The notes: a model not told the origin generated them from the letters alone. 64,000 nucleotides of DNA from Eleginops maclovinus (GCF_036324505.1 NC_086370.1:3715453-3779452); one strand, 5' to 3'. Shown: positions 39,565 through 51,240, counted from the first letter of the stretch. Made by a program: numbers and translations.

Positions 39565-40131
39565 TGTAGCTCTCTCCACGACGACACAGACACAGGTCGG
39601 TTCTTTGGAACGGGCGTTTATTGTTGTTGCTTCCACCTTTGGCCCCGCCACCACTCATGCCTTGTTAACGCCGTGAGAACTATACAGTACATAAAACAAA
39701 TAAAAACCAGACCATGTACAATTACGCTGTGGCGGGAAATGAAACAAATGACATTTTACAGATAACTTAAACAAAATACCTCGTTGGCCGCTTGTCGTGA
39801 AAAGAGGTTCTTTCGTCAATAATTGATACACTAAATAGCGGAGATCTGTGAGCACCTGCCGCTCGACTCATTGAACTATGAACTGTACCGTCCCTCAACT
39901 AAATATGCAGCGGTAAACACACAAAACATTAGTTCCGGGCAATATCAAAATGCAAACAATTAAATAATGCACTATTGGCTGCAGCTCTTTTAGCATGTTA
40001 TACATTGATTTACAGAACAAATGTTTGAGATATGAAATACATTTTAACTTTCAAATAAATAAATATTTATTATTATTAATACACAAAATCTACTAATGAA
40101 GCATGAACATATTTATTCAACAGCACTTACA
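39565..40131 (-). repeat. BEL/Pao 5' LTR, 567 bp
   Basis: Starts TGTAGCTCTC and ends CACTTACA on the + strand and is followed directly by the GTTCC duplication. It would hold the promoter of the element. Confidence 0.9.
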
Positions 40132-40554
40132 GTTCCACCTCTGAAGATAACCAACAGGTAACAACGCAGGCAAAACCAGTAACATATCATTAAAATAGCA
40201 TAACTGCATATTTCTTTCCAGTAAGGTTTTTCATTGGTTTCTGTTGTGTCGATAAACAATCCATGTTTGTACCTCCAAACACACAGTACTCTCCTCTCCC
40301 TACAGTCAGAGGCTTTCTCTCACCTTGGGTCGCTTGAGTGTTGACGTTCTTGTTAACATCCCAGCTCTCCTGAGTCGTGCACAGATGGAACTCGACATCA
40401 ATTAGGACTGTTGTTGTTGAGTGTAGCAATCAGTGGTATCAGTGACAGCTGTCAGACAGGTCGGAATATCTTTTTATTTTCAAGACAGACAAAATAAGAA
40501 ACACAGCACGTATCAAACAATATAATTACACTGAAAGGCATTAAGCTGGCCTCC

Positions 40555-40890
40555 AGCTCCACCGTAAAGAATCTAGACGAGGTTCTTTAAGTCATATGTT
40601 CAGCACATTTCAAGGACTGCCCTCTTAATGTTGCAAAGATCAGGCATGTGCAGAAAAACTAGTCCATGTAATCATTAGGTCTAGGCTGGATTATTGCAAT
40701 GTCCTGTTATCAGGCTGTCCCAGCACATCCAGTAAGAATGTTCAGTTAATCTAAAACGCTGCAGCACATTTATTAACAAGAACCAGGAGAAAGGGATAAT
40801 ATATTTCCCATATTAGCAACTCTACACTGGCTCCCAATAAAGTCCAGAAAATAATTCAAAATTCCTCTTCTAGATTACAAAGTCCAAGAC
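40555..40890 (+). mobile_element. L2-type LINE relic, RT C-terminal part
   Basis: On the + strand it contains the sense of SRLDYCNVLLSGCPS, NAAAHLLTRTR and TLHWLPIKSRK, broken by stops. These match the conserved C-terminal segment of L2/CR1 LINE proteins. It is in opposite orientation to the adjacent L2 element. Confidence 0.7.
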
Positions 40891-41060
40891 CTCACCAAGA
40901 AAAATAATCAATGAAAAAAATATTTCTTAACATTTTGTATTTCCTTGGGCCAAACATAACGACAATCAATGTTGTTTTCTTAGACTCCACCGTTTTTTTA
41001 TTATAGGACTATACAAAAAGGTTGGTAAAAAGACAGTGATTCTTTAAGAATCTGATTAAT

Positions 41061-41127
41061 AATAATAATAATAATAATAAATTAATTTTATATAGCGCCT
41101 TTCAGGACTCTCAAGGTCGCTTTACAA

Positions 41128-41165
<38 letters not shown>

Positions 41166-44100
41166 TGCGTGTGTGAGAGTGAGTGAGGGTGCAAGTGCGC
41201 AGGGCGCCAGGTGGGGTTGTGAGGGGGTTAAAGTCCATAGGCCTCAGAGAAAAGGTGTGCCTTGAGGTGCTTTTTAAATGAATCAACTGAGGGGGCACAG
41301 CGGATGTGTGGGGGGAGTTGGTTCCACATGGTAGGGGCAGACACACAAAAGGCCCTGTCCCCAAAAGTCTTAAGTCGGGTGCGGGGTACTGCCAGCTGGT
41401 CCTTGACAGAGGACCTGAGGGACCGCAGGGGGGTGTAGGGGTGTAGGAGGTCGGAGAGGTAACGGGGGGCAAGGGCGTGGAGGGACTTGTAGGTGAGTAA
41501 TAGGATTTTGAATTTGATGCGGAATTTGACAGGTAACCAGTGGAGCTGCATGAGGGTGGGGGTGATGTGCTGCCAGGGCTTAATGCCAGTTAAGATCCTA
41601 GCAGCAGAGTTCTGTACATATTGCAGTCTGTCCAGGGTTTTTGAGGGGAGACCTGTGAGGATGGCATTGCAATAATCCAGGCGGGTGGAGATGAAGCAGT
41701 GAATGAGGGTTTCGGTTACTGAGGCTGAAAGTGAGGGTCGGAGTCTTGAGATGTTTTTCAGGTGGTAGAATGCAGATTTAGTGATGTTGTTAATGTGGGA
41801 CTGGAATGATAGAGTGGGGTCGAGAATGACACCCAGGTTGCGGACAACGGGTGATGGGGTGATGTAGCAGCCATCCACTTCCAGGAGAAGATCCCAACCT
41901 TCCTGAGCAGTGGCTTGGGCGCCACAACCATGAGCTCAGTTTTATTGCTGTTGAGTTTGAGGAGGTTAGAGGTCATCCAGGTTTTTAGTTCTTGCAGACA
42001 GTTGATGAGTGGGCCAGGTGGGAGCAGAGTGGAGGGTTTGGTGCTGATGTACAGTTGAGTGTCGTCGGCGTAGCAGTGGAAACTGAGGCCGTGGTGACGA
42101 ATAATTTGGCCGAGGGGGAGCATGTAGATGGTGAAGAGGAGAGGGCCGAGCACAGATCCCTGGGGTACGCCATGATTGACTGGGGCCAGGATGGAGTTGG
42201 CATCTTTCAGGGTGACATATTGTTTGCGGTTGGAAAGGTAGGACTGAAACCAGGAGAGAGCTGAGCCCCTGAGGCCGATGAGCTCAGTGAGACGGGAGAG
42301 GAGGATGGAGTGGGACACTGTGTCAAAGGCTGCAGAGAGGTCGAGGAGGATGAGGATGGAGATGAGGCCATTGTCGGCGGCAGTGAGCAGGTCGTTAGTG
42401 ATTTTAATGAGGGCGGTCTCGGTGCTGTGTTGAGTTCTGAAGCCAGATTGGAGGGGTTCAAAGAGCTCATGGTGTGACATGTGATGTTGAAGCTGGGAAG
42501 CCACTGCTCTTTCCAGAATTTTACTTAGGAAAGGAAGGTTGGAGATTGGACGATAGTTGTTAGGGTCGTCAGGGTCCAGACCGGGCTTTTTCAAGGTGGG
42601 AATGACTGCAGCTGTTTTGAAGCCTGAGGGCACCACACCAGAGTCCAGTGAGCAGTTTATGATGGCGGCAATAGAGGCAGAGATGACAGGGAGGCAGGTC
42701 TTCACCAGGGTGGTAGGCATGGGGTCCAGCTGGCTGGAGGAGGTCTTCGCTTTGGACACCAAGTCATGCACCTGGTCAGTGTCCAACATGGTGAAGGAGG
42801 AGAGGCAACACTGCAGTGGGCAGGCAGTAGGGGTGTCGGCACCAGGATGGTGGGGAGAAGGGGGGGGTGGCGTAGAATATTGCAGAAGGTGATTATGAAT
42901 AGTTTCCACTTTTTTCTGAAAGAAGTCCAGGAACCTGGAACACAGATCAGCTGCATCAGAGGGTTGGGGGGAATCAGGAGGGCGCAGTAGTCGGTTGATT
43001 GTTATGAAAAGCTTTTTAGGGTAGTTTTGTTGGTTATTAATAAGTATGGAGTAGTAGAGTGTCTTCGCCTTCAAGAGAGCCTCCTTGTAGTCCCTGATGT
43101 GGTCTTTGTAGGCCTCATGGTGTACGGTGAGGCCAGATGTCCTGTAGCGCCTCTCAAGCTGGCGGCCGGCTGCTTTCATGAGGCGGAGCTCAGGAGTAAA
43201 CCAGGGAGCGGGGCGTGCAAATGAGACCAACCGGGTTATGGGAGGGGCAACTGAGTCCAGACTGAGGGAGAGAGCAGTATTGTAGTGTTCCACCAGACCA
43301 TCCACGGTGGTGTTAAGAGGGGGAGTGGCCAGGTGGGTCACAAGGGTGGAAGACAACAGGGATGTGCAGACCTGTTTGGTTTTCCGAAATGTGATGGTTC
43401 GTTTACTGGGCTGACTGGGAAGGGGCACAGAAACAGAGAATGAGATGGCGAGATGGTCCGAAATAGCCAGGTCATCACACTGGAGATGACAGGGGGTGAT
43501 TCCAGTGGAGCACACAAGGTCAAGGGTGTGCCCCTTGGTGTGTGTTGGAACATGCACATGTTGCGCAATACTAAAACAGTCCAATAGTGACAAAAAGTCA
43601 GAGGCAAAGGGGCAGTTAGCCGAGTCCACATGAATGTTAAAGTCACCCATTAAAATAGTAGATGGGTACATGGGGCAGATGGTGGCAAGCAACCCGGAGA
43701 GCTCTGACAAGAAGTGGGTGGAGGCTTTAGGCGGCCGGTAGATAAGCAGCACTTGGAGCTGTGTAGCGCCTGCCAATGCAAAATGGAGACTTTCGAAGGA
43801 AGTGGAGCTGACTGGAAATTCTTTGACCAGTATATTAGATCGATGAATAACAGCTAGCCCACCACCACGGCCAAGGCTACGGGCCTTATGAAGATACACA
43901 TAGTCTGGGGGAGTGGCTTGGTTAAGAGTTACGAAGTCCTGCTGGCTCTGCCATGTCTCTGTCAGACATAGGAAGTCCAGCTTTTTATCCAGAATAACTT
44001 CATAAATTAGTGGGGCTTTGTTATTTAGTGAGCGAGTGTTTAATAACATAAATGTGGCAGCCCTATTCATGGAGGCAGCAGCAGGGGTCACAGTGCAATT

Positions 44101-44810
44101 GATGGGGAGCAGAGGACACCGGTTGACAGCAAGTGGGCGTGGTTTGTTATGATGACGTTGCAGCAGAGAAGCGGTGCACCTAACTGAGGGGACAGCAAGA
44201 GTATTATCCATGTAAACAAACTTGTGCCTGGCAGCCCTATGCACGTAGCGGGGGCGACGAAGTAGGCAGAGAGATCTGATGACCTCAAGACAGTTCGGAG
44301 AAGAGAGAGTGCTGAGTTTTAGAAGTTCAGCCGCAGAGTAGAGAGTCATGGCAGCGAGACAGCGCATCCTAGCTATCCAGCTAAGAGCACCAGAAAGTGT
44401 TAGCCTGCTAGCGCGGCGGCTAACTACGAACAGGAAAACTTCAGCAAGACTATTATGGAGGAGGCAGTCCGGGTGAACCAGGTCAGTTGCAGCACTGTTG
44501 ATCTATGTCAAGCAGGGTATCCGTAACACGAACACTCTCGTTGGTGGTAGTCCACAGATCGTCTTGAAATGAATGAAAAGTATACGCAGATTACACAGGC
44601 TGACGAGAATGTAGCGACGCGAGATTGATGCCTACTAGTAAGCAGATCAACTCGTAAACAACAGCGATTTGCAAATCCCTGTAGCAGCAACCTGTAGACC
44701 CGCGATTCAGAGGTAGGAATCCAAGTTTGGAGTCTGATAATTTTAGCGAGTTGGAGAACTTTGGAGAACTGAGAAGCGGCGACATTCACGCCAGCGTCCT
44801 CTCAGCCGCC
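41061..44810 (-). mobile_element. L2-type non-LTR retrotransposon, nearly full length
   Basis: A 3.75-kb LINE on the minus strand. It has a 5' UTR of about 440 bases, one long open frame for endonuclease plus reverse transcriptase, and a 3' UTR that ends GGCGCTATATAAAATTAATT followed by (ATT)n. This is the usual L2-group tail of teleosts. ATTAAT at 41055-41060 and 44811-44816 may be the target duplication, but the left copy is adjacent to the AAT repeat, so this is uncertain. A GT array (41131-41163) lies in the 3' UTR. Confidence 0.85.
41228..44367 (-). pseudogene. L2 endonuclease-reverse transcriptase, one frameshift
   Basis: The 869-codon frame starts MRCLAAMTLYSAAELL. An APE-type endonuclease occupies residues about 105-315 (LNTRSLNNK, TETW, GDFNIH, SDHLAISF), followed by reverse transcriptase with NNYRPISNLPFLSKILER and YADD at about 766-769. 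Right after LNSNKTELMVVAPKPLL the frame shifts by one base (near 41895-41905). The remaining about 215 codons (VVRNLGVILDP, SRLDYCNAILTGLPS, LHWLPVKFRIKFK, FGDRAFCVSAPTMWNQLP) stay open to 41228. Endonuclease and polymerase residues look intact. The element could be a recently inactivated copy. Confidence 0.88.
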
Positions 44811-44816
44811 ATTAAT

Positions 44817-46080
44817 CATCAAACAATAAATGGTCAGATGTTCTATAATTTTTTCACAAATAGTCAAGTTAACTTTAGAAAGAAAATAATACAGTATGTC
44901 TTCTTCTTCATAAAGCGTCAAATCAACCATTTGGTAGAGGATGTCTAAAAAAAATATTAGACCCTTTTTAATCTTTTAATCAGTCATCCTACCTTAAAGA
45001 GCTCACTGCAGGTCTGATTGTGGTCTGAGCATGCAAAACTAGATCAGGAGTCAGAGCGTTTAGAACCAGCTCCCAGTTCCTGATAGGACAGTGTCCCCAC
45101 TTTAGGAGTAGGCTAAAGATCCATCCACTTTGAATATAGCCTATAGTTGGGGCTTGTTTCAGGCTTTTCTCAAAGATCCTTTTGTGTCCTTGTTGTGTCT
45201 CGCTTGATTTCCCCTCCTTGGTTGTCCCTCCCCTTGACCTGATTAACTGCCCCGTCATTTGTATTATACTTTATTATATCTGAGTTTATTTTATTTGTAT
45301 TTTTCATTTTATCGTGCTATTTTATAATCTTGTAATTTTATTATAGGTTATATAAATGACATCTGATTAGATTAGAGATAACGCACAAAAGAGAAAGCAC
45401 GTGTTTTAATTTACCACGTAGTGTAGCCAAAGAAACCCAAACATGTACATGGTCTGGAATCTGTACACTAATATAGTTTTATATTAACAGAAGCTGCTTC
45501 CTTCATGTCACATCTGGATAGGTGGAGGTCAAAATGTATGGAATACCATGCATGGAGTGTCCCTGCACTCTAATCATCACAGCAGCTTCTTTAAATAATT
45601 AATACAGTAATAAAACACATTACTGGACCCATGTTACTCAGTATTAACACACAGGATGAGTGTTCTGAGTCTAACATTGAGAATAAAGAAGAAAATAATC
45701 TGCTGTTAAAGTTTAGTCTGAGTCATGATGTATGTTTCTTTGCGACTACATCCCGGCGGTGGTGGCAAAGTCCGCAGGGACTTGGCTTGGTAACAGGAAG
45801 GTCACCGGTTCCCCGAAAGACCAAGTGTTACCGAGGTGTCCCTGAGCAAGGCGCCGTTCCCTACACTGCTCCCCGGGATCTGTAGGCTACATATGGCAGC
45901 CCACTACTCCTAACACTAGGATGGGTCAAATGCAGAATGTAAATTCCCCCTCTGTGGGACCATTAAGGGTTCCTGCTTCATTCATAATATTTTTAAAATA
46001 TATTTTCCATTGGAAAACCATTTGCAAATTATACTTAACAGTTTTATTCTGTATGCCTCTCTCATAAGAATCATTAACCA
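44817..46080. other. non-coding stretch with one SINE
   Basis: No gene seen. It contains the SINE at 45755-45970 and otherwise AT-rich unique sequence. Confidence 0.5.
45755..45970 (+). mobile_element. tRNA-derived SINE
   Basis: The head GGCGGTGGTGGCAAAGTCCG and ACAGGAAGGTCACCGGTTCC keep a B-box-like part. It is followed by GTGTCCCTGAGCAAGGC, GCAGCCCACTACTCCTA and CCCTCTGTGGGACCATTAAG, the order found in a common teleost SINE. The 3' tail is short. Confidence 0.65.
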
Positions 46081-46084
46081 TCAT

Positions 46085-46540
46085 ACTTAAGTAGCAGTAC
46101 TACATTGTAAAAAGTCCTGCATTCAAAAGTCTTGGCACAAAATATATTTTAAGTACCAAAAGTAAAAGTACTCATTATGAAAAATGGCCAATTTCAGAAT
46201 CATATATTAAATGATTGGATTATAAATAATAGTGCATTCTTTTGTTCATCCTTCTACGTTTCAATGTGTAAAGCGTGATTACGTTTGATTGAATTAGTTC
46301 ACACACTTCCGAGTTGTGGTTTGATAGCATATTCATATTTTTTATTTATATTTTGTAATGGTAATCTAAATCTGCAAAGTAATTTATGCTATTAAAAACA
46401 TGTAATCTAGTAAAAAGTCAAATAATTTCCTCAAAAATGTAGTGGAGTAAAAGTATAAAGTAGAGCTTCAAATTTGTACTTAAGTATAGTACTCAAGTAA
46501 ATATAGGTTACATTCGTTACTTTCCAACACAGCTGGAGGA
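46085..46540 (-). mobile_element. hAT-type MITE of the AGTACTTAAGTA family
   Basis: On the minus strand it begins AGCTGTGTTGGAAAGTAACG and contains TACTTGAGTACTATACTTAA and TACTTTTACTCCACTACATT, as in the MITE host of the BEL element. The far end is degraded. Confidence 0.6.
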
Positions 46541-46636
46541 AGGATACACAGTGATGACCACTAGAGGGCAACCTGCATCAAGAAAATGGAAAGAGTAGGT
46601 GGATCTCGCCCGGGGTGTATTTCCATGTAGAACCGC

Positions 46637-46800
46637 CAATGGCTCACACACACTATTTTATGAACATATAGGTTCACCTGCTGGATAAAAAACAGAACCA
46701 ATGAGCCAAAGAAAGAGAAACCATAAAGCAGATTCAGGCAGTAGGGTAGCTATAGATTCACTCTTAAAGTATTAGCCTACAGAACAGAACAGCTGACAGA
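46637..46800 (-). repeat. dispersed repeat, inverted copy of 63238-63400
   Basis: GAACATATAGGTTCACCTGC, AGAGAAACCATAAAGCAGAT and AGCCTACAGAACAGAACAGC are found inverted at 63238-63400 with few differences. A shorter, more diverged copy lies at 31320-31390. Class unknown. Confidence 0.6.
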
Positions 46801-46888
46801 GTGTGAACATCGATTTTTTTATCCTGATAACATAATCCCCTTACATGTACCGCTACTCCCCAACCCTGATTGTGAGTGTTCAGCCTCC

Positions 46889-46994
46889 TGAGCTCACAGT
46901 CCATCCATCCATCTTCTCCCGCTTTCCCGTCAGGGTCGCGGAGGTAACAGCTCCAGCACACAGAGCCCCAAACTTCTCTTTTTGAGCTCACAGT
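46889..46994 (-). mobile_element. 82-bp 5'-truncated RTE-like LINE with 12-bp target duplication
   Basis: TGAGCTCACAGT occurs at 46889-46900 and 46983-46994. The 82 bases between them (46901-46982), read on the minus strand, are the last bases of the same LINE family as at 55706-62932 (CTGGAGCTGTTACCTCCGCG, ending in GGATGGATGGAC). Confidence 0.9.
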
Positions 46995-47639
46995 TCACCA
47001 CATATTTCACATCAGTAGTGAGGCTGTGACTGAAAGAGGGGCCTCCGGTGAACAACCCGACTGTCAGATTTACGTCTGTAATAAAGGCTTTTCTCACAAT
47101 GGAATTCAGTAAATGTCACCGTGGCTATCAACTTTGTATTGCTCCACTGCTGTGATAAAGGTTGGTGGGATAAAGATGTACAAACAAACATTTAGGAAAA
47201 GAAAAGAGCTGCTATTACCAGCTCAAAACTTGGAGGTATTGCCCTTCCTCTCTGTTATTTTCACCGTTTGAAGAGCCAAGCCAGAAAGAATTGTGCATTT
47301 GTTTAATTAAAGCCCATTCTCTGTTGTGTTTTAGAGGGACATAGAAAAGTGTGTTTGTTCCTGGTCAGGATAACACTTTCTCTAGATATATTTTTACAAT
47401 TCTAAAGAAAATAAACGTTTTAGTTATATTTGTCTAGTTCAATTCAATGTCAATACATTAACCACAATGAAGAACAAAATACTAATATTTGGTTTAAAAT
47501 GTAGGCTGTAGCGCCCCTCAGTGGTTGAGAAAAACATTTTACTGGAAGTAAGTCATGAACACACTTTGTTTGACATCTTATTCAGTGGTGTAGTGGGGAT
47601 TTTTTAAGTGAGGGTACGCTATTTGTGACGTCACCCCCC

Positions 47640-47640
<1 letters not shown>
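46995..47640. other. non-coding, nothing recognised
   Basis: Unique-looking, moderately AT-rich sequence without a supported gene or repeat. Confidence 0.4.

Positions 47641-47724
<84 letters not shown>
47641..47724. repeat. (AC)42 microsatellite
   Basis: 84 bases of AC dinucleotide. Confidence 0.97.
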
Positions 47725-47726
<2 letters not shown>

Positions 47727-48346
47727 CCACCCAAAAAGCCATACATATATTCAGCTTCATCACATCCACGTTCTCGTTGTTTTTTTTTTGTCTTGTTTTA
47801 AGTCTCAGGTTGATGACGATTATCGAATGTTCATGTTATGTTCATGTCGTAGCCAATATAGGTCACGGACAGATACTGGGGATGTCTTGTGTAGCCTATG
47901 TAGGTTGTTCTCACCATTGCCAATATCTCCGGATTTACATTTGAGTTGTAAGCTATTTTTTTAATTTATTTTTTTAGTTGTAGCCTAAGCTATTTTATAT
48001 TTATTATTTGTTTATATATCACGTCGGGAGAAGTGGGTGGACGGCGTACCCCCGCGTCCAACGCCCACTACACCCCTGATCTTATTCATAACATTTCTCA
48101 TTGGTTCAATCTCCAAATGAAGTGTTTTATTCATCAACTGAATTATGAACCTGCAGGTGGGCTTGTGGCCTGCCCCGGTCCACTTCAGTTTCCTCCAGGT
48201 GTTAGTTTCTTCTGGCATATTTGCATTGTGTTTTCCTGCCCTCTTTATGAGGTACTTGTCCTTAGTAAGTTACAAGCTACAGTAGAGGCAATTCTGCACT
48301 CCTAAAAGTTGCAGAAACAGTCAGTAGTATAAGCAATGAAGCTAGG

Positions 48347-48770
48347 TACGGTGGCCGACAGGTGCAAACGTGCTACCTCGGCCTAACTCATAGGAAACGT
48401 GTTGCAGCTTCAGAAATGATGCATACCTGAAAACAGAAATGTGCCAAAACACATGAAGAAACATTCACTAACTTGACAACACATGTACAGTTGGCCATCT
48501 GTATAATCCCTGAACATCAACAAGCCCTTGGTCCAAGCTGTGTGCGTCACTTTTTAGTGTCCCCTGGTTTCCCTTATGTTTTGGGCTTCTTGCAGCATTT
48601 TGTATTCCCAGAGGTTCGTTTATGCAGAACTTTTAGTAAACACTGCGCATGTTTCGTCAAGTTGGTTGATGTTCCTCCATTTGCACGTGTTTTGGCACAT
48701 TCAGTTTTTCTTCAAGCGTTTTTGAAACTTTTTGGCAGTTGCAAAGCGTTTGCACCTGTTGGCCACCGTA
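48347..48770 (-). mobile_element. fold-back MITE, copy 2
   Basis: The two ends are inverted repeats with one mismatch over 24 bases (left TACGGTGGCCGACAGGTGC, right GCACCTGTTGGCCACCGTA). Further arms inside contain TGTGCCAAAACACATGAAGA and its inverse. Same family as 1355-1912, in opposite orientation. It is TA-flanked and non-coding. Confidence 0.75.
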
Positions 48771-48869
48771 ACCATGTCCTGTGTACAGTGGAAGCAGCTA
48801 GAGGAAAGAAAAACAACGTTACTTAAAATATATACTGTAATTTGAATAGGCCTTGGTGTCAAACTTCCC

Positions 48870-48877
48870 TTTCTTCT

Positions 48878-48950
<73 letters not shown>

Positions 48951-48957
48951 TTCTTTC
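48870..48957. repeat. (CTTT)n tetranucleotide repeat
   Basis: About 20 CTTT units. A second array of about 10 units on the same strand follows at 49235-49274. Confidence 0.95.
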
Positions 48958-49234
48958 TTGACATGATCAAGTCCAGACTTCAGACTTCAGATTAATTTCA
49001 GTTCTTATAAAACCACAGGAGATCTGGCCACGTTCCAGCAATTTTGGAGTGTCAACAAAGCACTTTGCTCTGTGTCAGAGGACAAGCTAATCATGGGAGA
49101 CGCTCTCCTCTAATCTTATTTAACTTATTTATTCATGTGTGTTTTTTTGATGTTTTGATGAGAGGAATTGTTGTTTTTTGTTGAATGTCTAAATGATAAC
49201 GTATAATAAAGTAGTGTTCAAAATTAAAAATAAA

Positions 49235-49239
49235 TCAAT

Positions 49240-49274
<35 letters not shown>
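49235..49274. repeat. (CTTT)n repeat, second array
   Basis: About ten units, 280 bases after the first array. Confidence 0.93.
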
Positions 49275-50281
49275 GGGAAGATAAAGCCTTTGTCAATGCT
49301 TTCTTCAAAGCCACCAGTTAGTTAGTTGGCGGAACAAAATCCTTTCTGATGCACTGCGGCCTGGATCGGTTAGTTTGTAAAATGTTTAATTTTGGCAAAT
49401 CCTGATTAACCAAATGTACACAATTACAGGAACAAGCTGTATGATGGAGACAGAAGAAGTCCTTCAACTTTGGTGTTCTGTGAAGAAAACATAGATAACG
49501 ACTCCAGTTCCTGGACAGAACGGTCTGTCTGACGGCAAGGTAAAATAATGGAAATAATCTAAATAGAGCAACAATCTAAATCACATTGATTAATTATAAA
49601 GATTATATTTTGCTGCCTGCCCTCACCCACTGGAGGACAAACGATCGTCTTGTTTGGTCACTGATCCGCCAAACTTTGCAGATAAATCTTCTGATACACT
49701 GACTTAAAATGTCTCATAGAACTCCTCAAGCTTCATTTTATCAAAATAAACAACTGTATCGTAAAACGTTGCCTTTATGATGAGAGCCATGGATTATTTC
49801 TATCCGACAGAAGATTTTTTATTTTGTTTCCATGTTATGTGGCCGTGTGGAAATCAGAGTGAGAGCTGCATACAGTGCAGATCAGGGAGCAATAACTCGG
49901 GGGTCTTGGGGGAAATGAAAGCGCTGGGTGGTGCATATTGGCTTTTAATATTTGTAGTTATAAAAATATTGTTTTTGGCCAAAGTCTCAGGTCGGCTATT
50001 TGCTGAGCACAGAGGACCATACCGTCATGTATACCTGAGGATTTAGGAATATAATCCCCTTAAACCTTCAATGAATACCTCATAAAAACTGGTAATAAAG
50101 GTCAGGAGGTCAGGTTATTGCATAGTAATATCGTTACATAAACTACTAGGAAATTACCTCATAAATCTGTCAATGCAGATAGGTTTCATCTTTTTTTAAC
50201 AACCTGATTTCTGAATGTGCTGCATGGCTGTTTGTCAACTACTTCAGAGTGTGATTGTGTTGAGGTAAGACAATTTAAAGA
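49275..50281. other. non-coding stretch, nothing recognised
   Basis: An open frame of 89 codons at 49777-50046 has no recognisable family or splice context and is not called as a gene. The rest is unremarkable. Confidence 0.4.
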
Positions 50282-50791
50282 TACCCCCCCCCCCCCCCCC
50301 CCACCTGAATGTGAGTACTGTACTTAAGTACATTTTTGAGATACTTTACTTGAGTATTTCCATTTTATGCTACATTACTACAATGCAGAGGTAACTCCAC
50401 TACATGTATTTAATCCCTTTAGTTACTTTACAGATTTGGATTAATGATGAAATATAATCAGCCCTTAAATCAGACTTTAGTTCACCTGGAGTAAATCAGC
50501 AGCTACCCTGCAGTATACAGAGTCATTCAAACTAGCTGCACCTTTACCAGCTCTGAGAACACTTTAATGATCAATCATTATAAAACATATCAGAGATATT
50601 ATTCTGAAATGGACCAATCAAACAATGACTACTTTTACTGTCGCTACTTTGAGTACATTTAGATGAGAATACTTTCTACTTTTACTGGAGGAACATTTTG
50701 AACGCAGGACTTTTACTGTAACAGAGTATTCCTACACTCTGGTACTTCTACTTTACTCAAGAACAAGATCTGAGTACTCCTTCCACCTCTG
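50282..50791 (-). mobile_element. hAT-type MITE, uninterrupted sibling of the 55.4-kb copy
   Basis: The right end ...TTCCACCTCTG is the inverted CAGAGGTGGAA terminus. The body matches, in reverse, the two halves of the MITE at 55421-55705 and 62933-63114 (TGGACCAATCAAACAATGAC, TTCAAACTAGCTGCACCTTT). The left end is replaced by a run of about 20 C. It shows what the empty LINE target looked like. Confidence 0.8.
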
Positions 50792-51149
50792 TTAGTATTA
50801 GAATTAGCCAAATTTTTCTCACGGAATTCTATTCAATTAACTTCTTTCCCGGAGTTCATTCCAGTTCCCCCCTGCTGGTTATTCAAAATATTGCAGCTTA
50901 AAATCACTTTGACTTCCCTTTTCAAATCAGTTGGTTGCTTTTTCTACTAAACAACAATATGGCAGACATGATGAGAAAGTGATCAAGGTAGGAACATGGG
51001 CTTGGTGCCCACTGCAATAACACTTTACAATAATTCCCCCCTGGCTGGCAGACAACTCACTGCTCCATAGCCTCTCTACCTTGACATTTGTATATTTGTA
51101 TATTTCTCATTTTTACTCATTTTTATTTTTAGTTCTAATCATTTGTTAT

Positions 51150-51240
51150 GCTTCTGCTTTTTGTATTTCACTGTTCCAATGAAAAAATGGCCCAGTTTGG
51201 GATTAATAAAGTATTTCTGATTCTGATTCTGATAAGCATT
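51150..51240 (+). mobile_element. retroelement 3' tail
   Basis: TTTGGGATTAATAAAGTATT followed by (TCTGAT)n is the 3' end seen on many teleost LINE/SINE copies. Only the end is present. Confidence 0.5.

Larger units (their letters stand above)
32549..40131 (-). mobile_element. BEL/Pao LTR retrotransposon, 7.6 kb, decayed
   Basis: The element is flanked by GTTCC at 32544-32548 and 40132-40136, a perfect 5-bp target duplication. Both LTRs start TGTAGCTCTC and end in ACA on the + strand. The internal region codes on the minus strand, in order: gag-like, CCHC knuckles, aspartic protease, reverse transcriptase, RNase H, integrase. This is the Pao/BEL arrangement. A purine-rich tract (TTTGGTGGGAG, minus strand) precedes the 3' LTR. 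No envelope-like gene was seen. Several stops and frameshifts show that it no longer encodes an intact polyprotein. Confidence 0.93.
32036..40143. mobile_element. hAT-type MITE interrupted by a BEL/Pao element
   Basis: The left end CAGTGATGG and the right end ...CCACCTCTG (inverse CAGAGGTGG) are terminal inverted repeats. They are flanked by AAGATAAG (32028-32035) and AAGATAAC (40144-40151), an 8-bp target duplication with one mismatch, as expected for hAT elements. The body consists of the ACTTAAGTAAAA / TACTCCACTACATTT phrases of a common teleost MITE. Taking out the BEL element and one GTTCC leaves an element of about 520 bases. It encodes nothing. Confidence 0.8.

Noticed and set aside
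48701..48970. Lys/Glu/Arg-rich open frame
   Set aside because: Produced by the (CTTT)n repeat.
49777..50046. Open frame of 89 codons starting MMRAMDYFYPTED
   Set aside because: No recognisable domain, splice sites or neighbours supporting it.
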